NCBI GenBank assembly: GCA_961205875.1
Contig: OY540815.1
Location: 18,475,638 to 18,539,637 of the forward strand
DNA from: Sialis fuliginosa
Lineage: Eukaryota > Arthropoda > Insecta > Megaloptera > Sialidae
DNA: 64,000 nt
Direction: 5' to 3'
Under the pieces are notes generated by a model that saw only the letters and a list, made by a program, of their open reading frames with translations, had not been told where the DNA came from and did not search any database. The position numbers and the translations under genes were made by a program. Shown in pieces: positions 11,708 through 24,212 of the stretch. How positions within the stretch are numbered: position 1 is the first letter of the stretch; the number at the start of each line of letters is the position of its first letter.

Positions 11708-12075
11708 ATGTGAGGTTTAACTAAAAGTTAAACCTCACATGAGGTTTAACTTTATAATAGAACAATTTGTTATGATTTTATCAATAAATAAGTATAAAAA
11801 CACAATAATTGCAATAGAATAACTAAATAATTATAATTATTTATTTATACTATGTTATTTAATGATAAAATCATAACAAATTGTGCTATTATAAAGTTAA
11901 ACTTAAGATAAACCTAAAATTAATTTCAAACTGACAGTTCATCCGTCAGTTAAAAGTTAATCTTAAGATTAACTCATAATTTTTAACTGGACATTGAGAA
12001 ACACATTTTTAGTTTAAACTCTAGTTTAACTAGGACATGTAGTTTAAACTCATATTGATAAACTGGGCCTTAATA
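11708..12075. mobile_element. Inverted-repeat MITE, GTTTAAAC-rich, possibly PIF/Harbinger-like
   Basis: The arms at 11743-11782 and 11863-11902 are near-perfect reverse complements (GATAAAATCATAACAAATTG), with a loop of about 80 bases. Short inverted words of the type GGTTTAAC/GTTAAACC and GTTAATCTTAAGATTAAC crowd both sides. The right limit AAACTGGGCCTTAA recalls the GGGCC(C)AGTT ends of some insect PIF/Harbinger MITEs. That assignment is an inference. Confidence 0.6.
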
Positions 12076-13166
12076 ATTTGTTCACGATCGTGTCGTCCCT
12101 ATCTCGAAGACGCCCATATGTGGTGTATACATAACATCACCCCTGGTGATCCGATTTACATCAATATAAAAATAGATGCAGGAAAAGGAAAGTAAGAAAT
12201 AAAATATTCAATATAACCTATCGAATATTCTATTGTCAGACGCAAACAAATTCGTTGACCAATTTTCAGGAGCACCTAGCAAGAGCACGTGTCGCGACAA
12301 AATAAAAAAAAATACACTTTACTCCGTATCGGCGGTCGTGCGTGCGACAGTAAGAGAAATAGGTATGCTGTATATTTCACGATGAACAGAGAGAGAACGT
12401 TGTTGGTATTCATGTCGCACACGACGAATACATTTTCGCGAATTGAAAGTTTCTAGTTTTCGGTTGACAAGTTTAGAACATATTTCAATGCCTATCCAAG
12501 AGTAGTCGATATATCAGGGTGCGTGTGGAGGGAGGGGGTAATATGCGTGAGTGCTGAAAAAGGGATATTTAAGAAAATATTATACTGTTGTGTATTTTGT
12601 TTATTTGATGTTATATTTGTTTAGTAAGTATTTAAATTATTTGAATTAAATTACGTTTGGTTAGTGGAAGGGATATTTTAGAACTTAAATTAAAGATTTA
12701 TCTTTTGTTTATTCAAATTTTGGCATAATATTATTTGAATGGATATCGACTATAAGAATTAGAGCAATATTTCACTTATAATTAGAAGAATAATAAAACA
12801 TCATGCAACCTCCACACACAGTCGCATCGCCCACACGCCTCTAAATTTTGAAAATTTAAATGGAACCCCATATTTTATTAATAATTATTAATGAAAGTTC
12901 GTGTTAAAGATGTTCGACAGTATTTGATCATGAATAATACACAACGTAGACGGTGATATGTATTATTTCTGAGCTTATTTATTCAAATGAATGATGATTT
13001 GTTCTCGTAAACGATTATAAGAATCAACGGAGAATGTTGATGTATGCAATTATACTCTAACAGATTCCTTGCATTGATTCAATCATTATAATTGTTAGTG
13101 TCAGAGGTGGCCATGGTCGTACACCAGTGGCTCTCAAACATTCAGCAGATATCAAATATTGAATTA
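12076..13166. other. Non-coding, mostly single-copy interval
   Basis: No gene. The stretch 12255-12430 has higher G+C and CG-containing words (GCACGTGTCGCGACA at 12285, ATCGGCGGTCGTGCGTGCGA, GTCGCACACGACG) and a GAGAGAGAACG word, and is not repeated in the window. It is a candidate regulatory stretch. CCAGTGGCTCTCAAAC at 13121 resembles a solitary hAT end. Confidence 0.4.
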
Positions 13167-13363
13167 CACAGCTACACAAAAAAGTGCAGAGCCAAAAAAG
13201 TCAATATTGTAGTATTGGTCAAGCATAGTCGAAATCAAAATTTGTGGAATTTTTTACTTACCACTTTTTTTTAATTCAAGCTCAAATAAAAAAAAATTGG
13301 TAAGCAGAAAATTCAAAAAATGTCGATTTCCACTATGTTCGATCAATACTACAATAGCTGTGT
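13167..13363. mobile_element. Family F MITE, copy 2 (palindromic, about 197 bp)
   Basis: It starts CACAGCTACACAAAAAAGTG and ends AATAGCTGTG. The interior arms GTATTGGTCAAGCATAGTCG and its inverted partner near 13332-13350 make nearly the whole element a foldback. The 60-codon frame at 13092-13274 crosses the boundary and is not credible. Confidence 0.75.
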
Positions 13364-13839
13364 TATTTGTTCTAATTGGTAGGCCATCTGATGGTTTCTT
13401 TTTGAAATGCGTGTTAGATATTCGAAATATTGGTTATGTATTTGAACTGTAAGCTTATTTGTTTGTAAATGAGATGAAACTAGGTTTAGGTTAGTCTTGT
13501 CTCGACAGTATTAAGTAAAGGTCTCGATTTCATTCGAATTCACATATTTTCTTAAAGAGAGAAGAAACTAATAGAAAACCCATCCTATACTTAGTTTTAA
13601 ATGCAATCTAGGTTTTTGGTTATGCGACATAATAAAATCTTTCTTCAACTAAATTAACGTACTTTTTCCTTTCTGAAATCGTCATAAACATTACTCTTTT
13701 TAGTTTCTGAATAGTTCACATATCTTAATAAACACATAAAACCGTCTTATGTTCCGTTTGATCCATTCTTCTACAGCATCCCTTCATCCGATGAGAAATC
13801 CAATGACGACATTTCTTGATGGCGACCTATGACGTTGTG
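13364..13839. other. Non-coding interval, nothing recognised
   Basis: A/T-rich sequence with no gene, repeat ends or motifs that can be supported. Confidence 0.4.
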
Positions 13840-14020
13840 ACTATTCGTTACTCTCACCCCCAGTACCATCCACCCCCGATCCGCCCCTCTGTAATTAAGG
13901 CCGGGTCAGGTGAGGTCACTTAATTCCAGCAATCACATCGATATATGCGCTCCAAATCTCAAGGGGTTGTCAGTTCATCCCCTAGCGGGTGTGTGTCTGT
14001 GCACGCGATGTATGACGTGA
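13840..14020. promoter_or_regulatory. G+C-richer single-copy island, candidate regulatory DNA
   Basis: This island stands out from its A/T-rich surroundings. It has C-rich words (CCACCCCCGATCCGCCCC) and closely spaced AGGTGAGGTCA half-site-like words near 13908-13918. It is not repeated in the window. The only basis is composition and motif density, so function is unproven and it may be another decayed element. Confidence 0.25.
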
Positions 14021-14209
14021 TCTCTAGTGACGGCTGCATATTGCGTTATTTTGTGTTTTATTTTTAAGAGCATTACGTCCAATATATATAAGTTTTTTCT
14101 TACTCTTGCAATCATATTTAAATTAAATAAATGCAAAAAAAATTTAAAAAATATAGGTACTTGTTTTATTTTGACCAAAGTTTCATTAGATTTTACTACT
14201 CTCCTTGTT

Positions 14210-14262
14210 CAGGGCCCCCAGGACACTGCCCCGGCTGCCCTAGTGGTAGTTATGGCCCTGGC
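14210..14262 (-). mobile_element. CAGGGCC hAT-type element, 53-bp remnant
   Basis: It begins CAGGGCCCCCAGGACACTGC and ends GGTAGTTATGGCCCTG. Read on the minus strand it lines up with the left part of the element at 46267 (CAGGGCC..AACTA..GGGCAGCCGGGGC). The 129-codon frame at 14027-14416 runs through it and is not a gene. Confidence 0.55.
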
Positions 14263-14739
14263 ACAGAAGTTATTTCTTCCAAATCCAATTTTTCTTTTGT
14301 TTTGTTATTCTAATATTTTAAACGTTTTCTTAATAAGTTTGTTTTGTTGTGAAATTTGGGGCAATAGATTTTTGAGTATCATGCATCCAGTGCAGGCAAA
14401 ACTTACAGTTTTATAAGGTTAATACATAAAAGACGTCTTTTGAATCCATAAAACTGGAATATAAATATGGTTATTGAAACACTTCTTAAATATAGTAATG
14501 CAATTTACAATATTTATCTTGGAATGTGCAGTTATAACTAAAAATTTACTCTACAATAAAAAACGGTAATGTAACATAAATAAGATATTAAATTAGACAA
14601 TCAAAAGCAGCTATAGTTTCTAAAAGAGTAATATTCGAGTAAATCCACAAGTACTTTCAGAGAGATATTATTCTGTTATACAATATTTATTATATATACA
14701 TCAGTGGTGCCATATTTCATAACGAGATGTTCGGTATCA
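14263..14739. other. Non-coding interval, nothing recognised
   Basis: A/T-rich sequence. CATCAGTGGTGCCATATTTC near 14700 has a hAT-like CAGTGG start but no matching right end. Confidence 0.35.
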
Positions 14740-14870
14740 GGTCGCTAAATTAAACCGTAAAGGAGAACGGCAGAAGGGAACATTGGGGTGGGTGGTACAG
14801 GGGCGGCGGAGGAGCGGGGGTTAATTAATTAACGGATATGAATGATAACGCGGCGTAACACTGATGAGTG
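14740..14870. promoter_or_regulatory. G-rich single-copy island next to homeodomain-like sites
   Basis: A G-rich stretch (GGGTGGGTGGTACAGGGGCG) is followed at once by TTAATTAATTAACGG, which contains overlapping TTAATTAA homeodomain-type words. It is not repeated in the window. The combination suggests a regulatory element, but only on composition. Confidence 0.25.
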
Positions 14871-17412
14871 GATTTTTATGTAATTTTTTATCTGTTTTGA
14901 CAGTTGTCGAGTTAATAAAATTAAAATTATTTTTTAATTTGCAGAAAAAATACAGGTCGTGTACCTATATTTTCTGAATTATAAAGTCGTTCAGAAGCCA
15001 ATATGATTATTCAGTGACGTTTTGTAACGACGATAAATCCTATCTCTATTTAGAATAAATTTTTTTAGTGGAATAGTAAATTTCGATTTGTGTATTTGGA
15101 ATCTTTTAGAATCTCCAAAATTATATTTGACTTGAGAATTTTACAATTCAAACGAATTGCACGTCGAATATTTTTCAAAACTTGTCGATAATTTGTAAAA
15201 GATTAAAGAAATAATTTTCTCGCTGTGTTCAGGTATTTGTAACAAATTCAACATTTTTATGTAGGTATGCCTTATAGTGTTTGAGCTAGAGCTATAGAAC
15301 TAGAGATACTTCTAAAAGTAATGATTTTTTTTTATTTACTGTTATTTTTATAGTTTTCTGGAAAGTATTTCGCCAACCAAGTACTTTGTTAGAAAATATA
15401 ACTTAAGTCTAATTGGAAACTGACAATATATTAGTCATTACCTGAGTTAAAACGGTTTAACTTTTAGATTATAAACAATATTGTTGTTCTGTATAATACG
15501 ATTTATTAGATTGGAATCTTAAAAATGAAAATAATGAACTAAAAATATTTTAGGCTCCCTAATTATGTTTTACCAGGTGTAATTTTTTCACTTAAAGAAG
15601 GTTACCGAACTCTAGTTTAGACCTTATATTATAATAATCTAAAACGAATATTTTTCATTTCAAACAATACAAAAAATTGCACTACTATGGAAAGCAAACT
15701 CCTGTTAATCTAAAAACCAAGAATCAACGTAAAGAAGAATATCTTAATGCATTTAAAAACGTTCTTTACGAGCAAATAAAAAAAACTTAGCTAATTTCCA
15801 AATATAAATTAAAAAACAATGATATATTACAGCGCTAAATTACCCAAACAAAACAAGAGAGAGCTTACGTGTTAACGATGCGTTAGAATGAGGTAGAAGA
15901 CGCGATACAAAAACAGTGACATTGTGTTGGCGGAAAGAAGAAGATAAATAAACTGAAGACGTAATTAAGTTAGTATATAATTAAGAAGATAACCGCGGAC
16001 AGAAAGCAAGCTCGTTAGCAACCCTTTACAATGTGCTCCAACCCCCTTATACCCCACCAACTCACCCTCTATACTCGGAGTACAGCTTCTTTTGCTCCAT
16101 TGTGGTAACATCTGTATGAGTTGATGACAATACGAGAAATATAAAAATGTTATATTTAACATTATTTAATATTATTGTATGTTAAACATGTTTGGCTTTC
16201 GCTAAACTGAAAATAAAATAATAAATTCGACGCCCCTTCTGGCCTGGCACTCCGGGCGGAAGCAAGGCTCCCCCCTCACCTCCTTGAAGCCGGTATTGTT
16301 GTTATACATTAAAAAAAGAAGATACGCATTTTAATAAATATAACACTGTGAGACATCAACCATGCTTTTTTCCAAAGCATACTTTAACTTATTAGTTGAC
16401 GCCTCGACTAATATACATATTTAGTTTTTCATGGCAATTGTGATTTTTATTCAATATTGAATAAAATATGTTACATCTTTATAATGAGTTGTAGTTTTTT
16501 CGCCATTTTTTATGGAGGATTATAATTAATTTCTTAAAAATATTTCATTTATTTTTCAACAAATTGAACATTTAATTAACAGCTAGTGGAAGGAGGATTA
16601 GGTATCAGACCCCCCCACTTCCGAATTTGTCAATGTACATTATTTAATTTGAGATATATGATGAATAAAAAATGAGAAGTATATATAATTACAAAAATAC
16701 CCCCCCCCCCCCCCCACTGATTTTTATAGGTGCGCTTATGCTAATAGCAATGTACATTTACAACAATAAAATGAATTTATTTAATAATGAATTTATTCGA
16801 TACATCGCCAGTGATGATATATTCTGCAGTATGTTTTTACATTACACTAGCATACTCTCTACAATCCGGAGTACGTGTATAGTGTCTTTTATCATATTTC
16901 TCAAAGAACCGTTGCAAGACGAGCCGCGAGAACTAAAGAAGATGAGTTATTTCTCCCGTGGAAACGGAGGCAGCTATTTATTAGCTAGATGAAATATAAA
17001 CAGTTCCTTAAAATAATTTACACTCTATACCTTCCAGATAGGGCAAATGTTTTTACAATGTGCATTAATTAACGCCCAACGGAAGGGTTGGATCAATTTA
17101 AAACGGATTTATTTAATCGAATTGTTTATATTTACAAAATTTAATTTATGATTTTTTTTTGTTTACATATTAAAATTCAATAATTTCAACTATTGTAAAA
17201 ATTCATTATTATTTATAATACTGAAAGTAATTTAAATAAAGTGGATACAAATAAAAATAAAATACAATTACATATACATAAAGAAAAATATTTTTCATTA
17301 TACTATCAATAATACTCAAAAACGATGAAAATCCGCGAATAATGACATAAATACCGGAAATTATTGTCTTTAATTTTTTTAATCATTTGTATTTTATTAA
17401 ATTTTCTTATAA
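14871..17412. other. Long non-coding interval
   Basis: No gene is supported. A run of 16 C residues at 16700-16715 marks a simple-sequence tract. At 16230-16290 a G+C-rich patch (GGCCTGGCACTCCGGGCGG) resembles the ends of hAT-type families but has no partner. Frames at 15965-16162 and 16672-16992 cross these tracts and show no domain. Confidence 0.4.
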
Positions 17413-17921
17413 GGTACTGGCACCAATCTTGGATATGACCCCAGTAATTGCTATTTTTTAATCAAATATTTGTTGATATTTGACTACTACCATTTCTGAA
17501 TATTAATCTATATACATTTAACTATCTTACTGCGTGATTTGATGACAATCGGCCGATAGGTGTCAAAATGGTGGACATTTAAACTAATTATTAGTATAAT
17601 TTATTTATTAATTAAGTATTGTATTATCATAGCAACTGCTTTACACTGTTTCTTTCTTTTATGTCTTTTGTGTCGTAGTATTTATCATTTTTTAATCATT
17701 TGCAAGTGTCCATCATTGCGTGTTCATTACTGGTTTTACTTTATACATTACTTGAGAAAAAAAACATAAACAAAATAATAGGCTTTAATTTAAAAAACAA
17801 ACTACTTAAATTGATTAAATAAAGTTTTATTAGTAACATAAGTTCATGAGAATTACAAAAAAAGCCCGTCAATCACAAAGTAAACTTTGCTCTTATAGCG
17901 GCCATAGCTGGTGCCAGTTCC
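17413..17921 (+). mobile_element. Family C MITE, copy 2 (509 bp)
   Basis: Ends are GGTACTGGCACCAATCTTGG and its inverted partner GCTGGTGCCAGTTCC. It is collinear with the copy at 8455, but keeps a left part (ATCAAATATTTGTTGATATT) that is missing there, so it may be close to full length. The 69-codon frame inside begins at the conserved ATGGTGGACATTTAAAC region but is not conserved in frame between copies. Confidence 0.85.
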
Positions 17922-19472
17922 TTACATATTTATATAAATAGTTGTGTACAACCATATACAAGATATAATTCTCGTTACGTCAAAGTATGACAAGAGACTC
18001 AACAAGTGAATAATAGGTGCATTACATTGTATTATTTATCACGACATATCGCGAATATGTCACTAGCAGCTACTGAATCATGTCACATATATGTATAAGA
18101 GATTAATGCAGTCTACAGTTTACAGCACTGTCGCAATTAGCTATCAAATGTGACACACGTTATATCAGGAGAAAGAGAGAGAGGGAAGATAACTGATTTT
18201 CTGAATCATTATAAAACCAAGTATATATTTTCAAAATTAAAATAAGTTTTCCTATTTGTTTTAATATTTATATATATATATATATACATCCAGTAAAAAA
18301 CAACAACAACTAAACATGAATAACTGAAAGTAATAGGACGTGCCCTGTGGCAATCAGGGCAGGAGATACCTAGTCATGACGTCAACTCAATCAAAGGTAT
18401 AGTCCCTAGTTCACATATATCAAATAAATAAATGTCAGATATTTTAACGAAATTGCCCACAAAGAATACATAATTCGTAACGTAATTAAATACACATTTT
18501 GTAAATATCTCGACTCCAGCGTATTTTGTAAAAATATTTCTTCTCAACATATATTTTGAATATGAGCCAAATCGAACCACAAATACACATTCTCGACCCC
18601 AGGGCCAAAAAAATAAAAATGAACCTAACCGAGCACCAAACGAACATATGGTATGAATATGGGTTCGCTACGTCCAGTGGTTTAGGGCCGATGAGCACAC
18701 ATACAAAAACCAACGTTTTAATGTATTTTTTATGTGGAAAAAATAATGAGAACACATACTTTCTCAACAATTTTTTTTTTATATGTATTAAGTTCTTCAA
18801 GATTAAAATAAAAGTAAAATATCAAAATATACGTTACAATTGTTATAATACCAAACATGTAACAAATTTTAAATATAATTTATTTTAATACCGTATTAAA
18901 ATCAATACACCGTAGAAAAGTATACTTATATGTGTAAATAAAAGTAAGAATTATGTGAACAATAGTTGTTATTCAAATCCACGATTGTCACAGAAAAATT
19001 CTCACACTGCCTGGCTTTATTTGTATATTCTAAATTCTACTTAAATTCCAGAAACTGTCAAATAGCTTATATATTTACTGCGGTCGAATATTGGCATACA
19101 TTACACACACGCACGCACACACATACACTAAAAGTGTATTGAAATTAGGGGAAGAAACTGTAGAAAGGATATTTCAAATCAATGCAATGGTTTAAGACTT
19201 CCACGTGATTCTTAAATGGTATTTCTACAAATCATAGATTATTTCTATACTGTACTTTAGGACCAAAACGATATGCCTTGAGCCCAAGAGCATTTTGTCT
19301 TGACTTGATCTCGTTTTGAGACCGAAACCAAGAAAAGGCTCGTCTTGTTGGATAAATTGACAAAGATAATACAGGTTTAATTTCAATTCAGGAGTAAATC
19401 ACATAAAAAATAGTCCAGAAAATCAATATATTAAAAATATATTATAGAAACGAGAAATAAAAAAAAAATTGT
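17922..19472. other. Non-coding interval with microsatellites
   Basis: A (GA) tract lies at 18172-18186, a (TA) tract near 18270-18290, and an (AC) tract with interruptions at 19103-19127. Frames on both strands between 18374 and 18888 overlap each other and have no domain. The segment 19290-19345 contains GTCTTG/GATCTCG words related to the GAGAC repeat at 2341. Confidence 0.4.
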
Positions 19473-19998
19473 AATACTGGCACCAGTCTTGGTCACTAAA
19501 AGAGTAAGATATACTGATTTTGGGATTGATGGGCTTCTTTTTTGTAATTCTCATGAACTCATATTACTAATAAAACAAGTAACTCTTTATTTAATCAATT
19601 TAATTACCAAAATCCACAAATATATAGTTTGTTTTTTATAGTTTTTTTATTTTGTTTGTGTTTTTTTCTCCAGTAATGGGCACCTATTGATGGACACTTG
19701 CTAATGATTACAAAATGATAAGTACTACGACACAACAACAAAAGCTATAAAATAGAGAATCGTAAATTTTGAAACAATGTAAAGTAGATACTATGATAAT
19801 ATAATAATTAATAAATAGATTACACTAATAATTAGTTTAAATGTCCACCATATTGATTAGATCGATTATCAACAAATTATGTTGTTTTAATGTTAAGTGT
19901 TTATAGATTATGGATTCAGTATTGGCAATAATCAAATATCAACAAATATTTCTAATTTAGTACATTTAATTAAACAAGTGTTCATGTATTCAAGTACC
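19473..19998 (-). mobile_element. Family C MITE, copy 3 (inverted, right terminus deleted)
   Basis: It starts AATACTGGCACCAGTCTTGG and runs inverted relative to copies 1 and 2, with shared words such as ATTCTCATGAACTCATATTA and ACAAAATGATAAGTACTACG. At the far end the expected CAAGACTGGTGCCAGTACC is shortened to TTCAAGTACC, so part of the TIR is lost by a small deletion. Confidence 0.8.
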
Positions 19999-21217
19999 GA
20001 TATATATAAAAAATTGTCATTTTTTTGAGTTATTCACTTTTGTTTCCGAACGACTACGATATTGAAAGTTATGCAAGTATGTTATGCTTAGGCTAAGGAT
20101 GGCGAGGGTTGCCGGGACATTGCTTACACGTGAAGGGGGGAGGCAGTAGCGGCCTGTTTCTTAGGGGATCAAATATCGGTCTGAATCAATAATCCGTGAC
20201 CACAAGGGCCCTAAGCACAAAGCGACTACAAAACTATATACTATACATATTCTAGTGATATATAGGTATAAAGATATTTATTTGTATGTGTGTGTGTGTA
20301 TACATAAATAATAATGTAATGACATTTTTAGTTTTAAATTATTGTATTTATATATAAATTAATTATTAACTTTAGTAAAACTTTTTGTAAAATTTGTTTT
20401 ACAAGTTCATAACAATCAAATTATTATTTTTTAATTTTCACATTTGCACACACGTTTAACATTTGACGCTAAAATACAGGAGAACAAATAAATTTCTTCA
20501 GTTATTACTTAAACAATCTTACTATACTCTAAAATATAATATGATTTGTAACTTACATATTAACAATAATATATGGTCAACGAATATATAAGGACCAATA
20601 GTTGATAAATAATTTAAAATAATTGTAATCCTTTTTTTTAAATACAAAAAAGCGTTAAACATATCGAACAATACCTATAAAAAATCTATATTCTAATATT
20701 TTCTAGGCATCAAATCATAAGCCTAAAGTTAAGTTTTTTGACGGTGCAGGTAACACAGTAACAAAAAAAATTGTATACAAGCAATCTTAACCTTTGCCAT
20801 ATTTTCAAATTATATATTTACGAAACATTTGACAAAAATAAATGACCCAACAACTGTTGTAAAATATTTTTAAAAATCAAAAACATGTTTAATAGAATTG
20901 AACAAAAGATTCCAACGTTCGATCGGTGACCTATTTAAACTGGAGTAGCTATATTTTATATGTTTCCAGCCCTTAGAGAATCGATTATAAATGAGTTGGG
21001 ATACTTTCTCACACGTATGCATATGTGTTAGATCAATAGGTGTATTCGTAAACGGGACAAGTAAAAACTGACCACTGGTCAAGCAATAACTTATCCCCGA
21101 TGTTTCTTTCAATGGTTCTATGCAAATTTACTTGTTTGGGGTTACAGAAAATATTTTATAAATCATATACGGGTTTGGAACACGTGTAACGATTTTCGGA
21201 TTAACAGTTGTTATACT
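19999..21217. other. Non-coding interval
   Basis: A G-rich patch at 20095-20225 (GAAGGGGGGAGGCAGTAGCG, then ACAAGGGCCCTAAGC) is probably a decayed hAT-type element. A (TG) tract is at 20286-20300. The frame on the minus strand at 20870-21112 (80 codons) has no recognisable domain. Confidence 0.4.
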
Positions 21218-21504
21218 TTTGCTTCTTCGCCATATCGAAGATACGAGAAGCTTTGCGATTGTTTTTCAATGAGAAAAAAAAGTTTTCCAAGATTTTTTAA
21301 ATTTTACTTGATCTTTCCGTTTCAGGTCAAGACAAACACTTTTTTCCGCGTCTGTCCGTCTGTCAGTCCCCTGAATCCTTGTCACAAGCATAACTCATGA
21401 ACTATAGAACCGATAATAATGAAACTTGTTTGGTAGGTTGGGTCTGGCTTGAGGATGGTCACATTTAAAAATCATTAAATTCGTGTGTAAGGAAGAGGGG
21501 CACT
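21218..21504 (+). repeat. Family R dispersed repeat, copy 1
   Basis: Marker words in order are CCATATCGAAGATACGAGAA, TCCGTCTGTCAGTCCCCTGA, CACAAGCATAACTCATGAAC, CCGATAATAATGAAACTTG and GGTCTGGCTTGAGGATGGTC. The same order is found at 43301 and 56465, and inverted at 57541. The style (short polypyrimidine, then GATATTAATGAAACTTGGT) is that of the 3' part of a retrotransposon or a SINE, but no reverse transcriptase is visible. It runs directly into family A copy 2. Confidence 0.7.
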
Positions 21505-22555
21505 TTATGGGTAAATTAATACAAATCTGTGTTTTAAGTTAATAAATAATTTAAAAATATTATTAGAATATTCGTCTTTATGCGCAACTCAAACATTTTA
21601 ATGAAAAATAGCATTTAATATTAATTTACACGCTCAGTTATAAAAATATAATACCTCTACGTCTTATTTTCTTGTATTTTAGTTGATATTTGTATGATGA
21701 GTTGAAGTTCACTGTAGGAAATTTCACTACATTTTTTTGAATTTTTGATTTCGTTAAAAGTATATTTATTGTATAGAAAATTACGTGAAAAGTTGTTTGT
21801 TTCAAACCGCAGGTCTGTATCTCAAATCGTTCTCGAGATATAGCCTCTCAAAGTTTTAGTTTTTTTTAAATTTTTGGAGAAAAAAGACCATAACTTTTAA
21901 ACGCGTGGTCGGAATTGATTTTAGTTGACGGATTTGAAATCAGCGTGTCAAAATCTATATAATAACATGTATAATACCTTAAAAGTCGAAAAAAAAAATT
22001 TCGCGAAAAATCGAAAAAAATTCAAAGGGGTATACCTTAAAAAAATGTCGATTTTTGGCCAAAATTTTTTTGTCGGATTTTAAAGTATTATACATGTCAA
22101 TATATAGATTTTGACACGCTGATTTCAAATCCGTCAACTAAAATCAATTCCGATCACGCGTTTAAAAGTTATGGTCTTTTTTCTCCAAAAATTTAAAAAA
22201 ACTAAAACTTTGAGAGGCTATATCTCGAGAACGATTTGAGATACAGACCTGCGGTTTGAAACAAACAACTTTTCACGTAATTTTCTATACAATAAATATA
22301 CTTTTAACGAAATCAAAAATTCTAAATTTTTTAGTGAATTTTCCTGCAGTGAACTTCAACTCGTCATACAAATATCGACTAAAATACAAGAAAATAAGAC
22401 GTAGAATCATTTAGTTACTATAAATATATAAGAATTTATTTAAAAAAGTAAAAGCTTGAATTTAAGGTGTTTCATAACTAGTTTTTTTTGATAATAGGAG
22501 GGGGAGGATTGACATAATATGCTTCCCTTATTAAAAATTTCACGCCTCGCCACTG
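21505..22555 (-). mobile_element. Family A copy 2, left end lost at junction with family R
   Basis: It is inverted relative to copy 1: the GAGGCGTG end is on the right (TTTCACGCCTCGCCACTG, to 22555), preceded by the conserved AGGAGGGGGAGGATTGACAT. At the left it enters the element at TTTATGGGTAAATTAATAC and lacks the CAGTGGCGAAGCG terminus, which is replaced by family R sequence. The core palindrome spans about 21665-22400 and has the same marker words as copy 1. Confidence 0.8.
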
Positions 22556-24212
22556 GCCTAAACCACATAGAATTATTAATATTTTTTTATGTAATAATAC
22601 TCACCCCTTCCTTACAAATACTTAACTCATCTCATTTAACCAAATATGTACATATTTCTTACCGTTTAGGAAATCCCTATACATTTCACGCTTATCTTGG
22701 ACACCCTGGCGAAAAAATATTAATAGGAATTCTTGAGTTTCCTTTTTCCTCCCTGAAAAAAATGGTTCTACAGCTACTGGTATTTTCTAAATATTATCCG
22801 TTACTTATAAAATCGTTCACACGGACTTTGAATTGATTTCGCGAATGGACAAAATGTATCATAATAAAGAACGTCAAAGAGTAACACCACAACAATCAAA
22901 CCCTAATCTGCGTTACCGATTCAGCACCGGCCGGCCGGATGAAATATCGCCTGACCAGTGGTCACTTCACGTCGGCCGTTAAAAAATCAGAATAACTCGT
23001 TCTAAGCATGACAGTTTAGCGAACTGGTATATTAAAAAAAAAAAAAAAACAGATGAACTATTCAAAAAATTCAAAGTTTTTGTAGGATGAATATTTGATA
23101 CAAAAAACCGGTCAATTGCGATTCAGGCTCGCGCGATAAGTGTTCCGTACCGAGAACGGATCAATATAAATAAGATATAATTACGATGTGTTTTTTGCAG
23201 AGTAAACTGAGTTGAGACAAAGTATTGAGAAATTATAAATTTTTGGAATTATTATTTAATTTTCTTTTAATTTCATACTATACTCAGTATGTTATATATA
23301 TTTTTTTCAAATTTTCTCATCACTAGAGATATGCGAATGTAGGTCAAAATATTTTTATATTTTTTTAAATACATAGGTTAAATAAAATTTTTCATTAAAA
23401 AAAAAACAATATTATATAACTCCCTAAATTACTTGCTTATTTTGATACTCCAATTTCAGCATTTATTGTTAGTATACTTACTTATGCTAAATCTCAACAT
23501 TTTATATAAATTAAGCAGTTCAAACGTTAGGAGGAGCGGTGTACAGTGACGCAAAAGTGATTTTTTTGTTTCGAGTTCGTTGTTTTTAAAATTTCTTTGT
23601 AATAACTTGAGTACCCATATTTTCTTGCTGTTTTTGGTTTAAATTTTTTTTTTTATTATTAGAGTAAAGAAATGTATTTTTTATGATCGACTTGATGAAC
23701 TGACCGTCTCAGAGGGTGGGGGGGGAGGGAATAAATCCTGCCTAAAGCGCCAGACTTGCAAAGGCCGGCTCTGCATACAGACATTGTTAATTTCGCCCGC
23801 TTTAGGTTAAAATTTTATTAACATACTTAATTATTATTAACACATTTTTACAAAGTCGAGATTTTGATTTAGACCGTTAGAATAAACAGCTAATTTAAAT
23901 ATTATAATGTAAAAATATCTATTTCATTATCTTCTATGTAAATGAGTTAAAAAGTTCGCTGTATATTTTAAGTATCTGAACGATTATAATACACTGGTCA
24001 GTTGAAGGGTGTCACATTTTTATTTTGAGTGACCAAACCGTTACCGGTCAGTGTCAAGTATCCTCATCACTTTTAAATCGCTGTAGCTTTGCATATAAAT
24101 ACATAGGTATATACTTATTATGGCAAATGCAGAAAGGCTTATATACCTAATACAAATACATAGTGTATCGATATCGTATTCTCTATTGATATCATTTTAT
24201 CGTTATTCGTAA
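22556..24212. other. Non-coding interval with a G+C-rich patch and a TE end
   Basis: A G+C-rich patch at 22920-22985 (GCACCGGCCGGCCGGATG; CACTTCACGTCGGCCG) is unique in the window. At 23735-23776, AAAGCGCCAGACTTGC..GGCCGGCTCTGC is the inverted form of a segment at 55230 and marks the end of a shared transposon family. A poly-A tract is at 23034-23049. The frame at 22519-22836 starts inside family A and is not credible. Confidence 0.4.

Noticed and set aside
14027-14416. Longest open frame, 129 codons
   Set aside because: It runs through a 53-bp hAT remnant and A/T-rich flanks. The hydrophobic composition follows from T-rich DNA, and no domain is visible.
18374-18888. Overlapping frames on both strands as a possible small gene
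   Set aside because: No domain, no splice or start context, and low-complexity ends; open frames on both strands at once are typical of chance.
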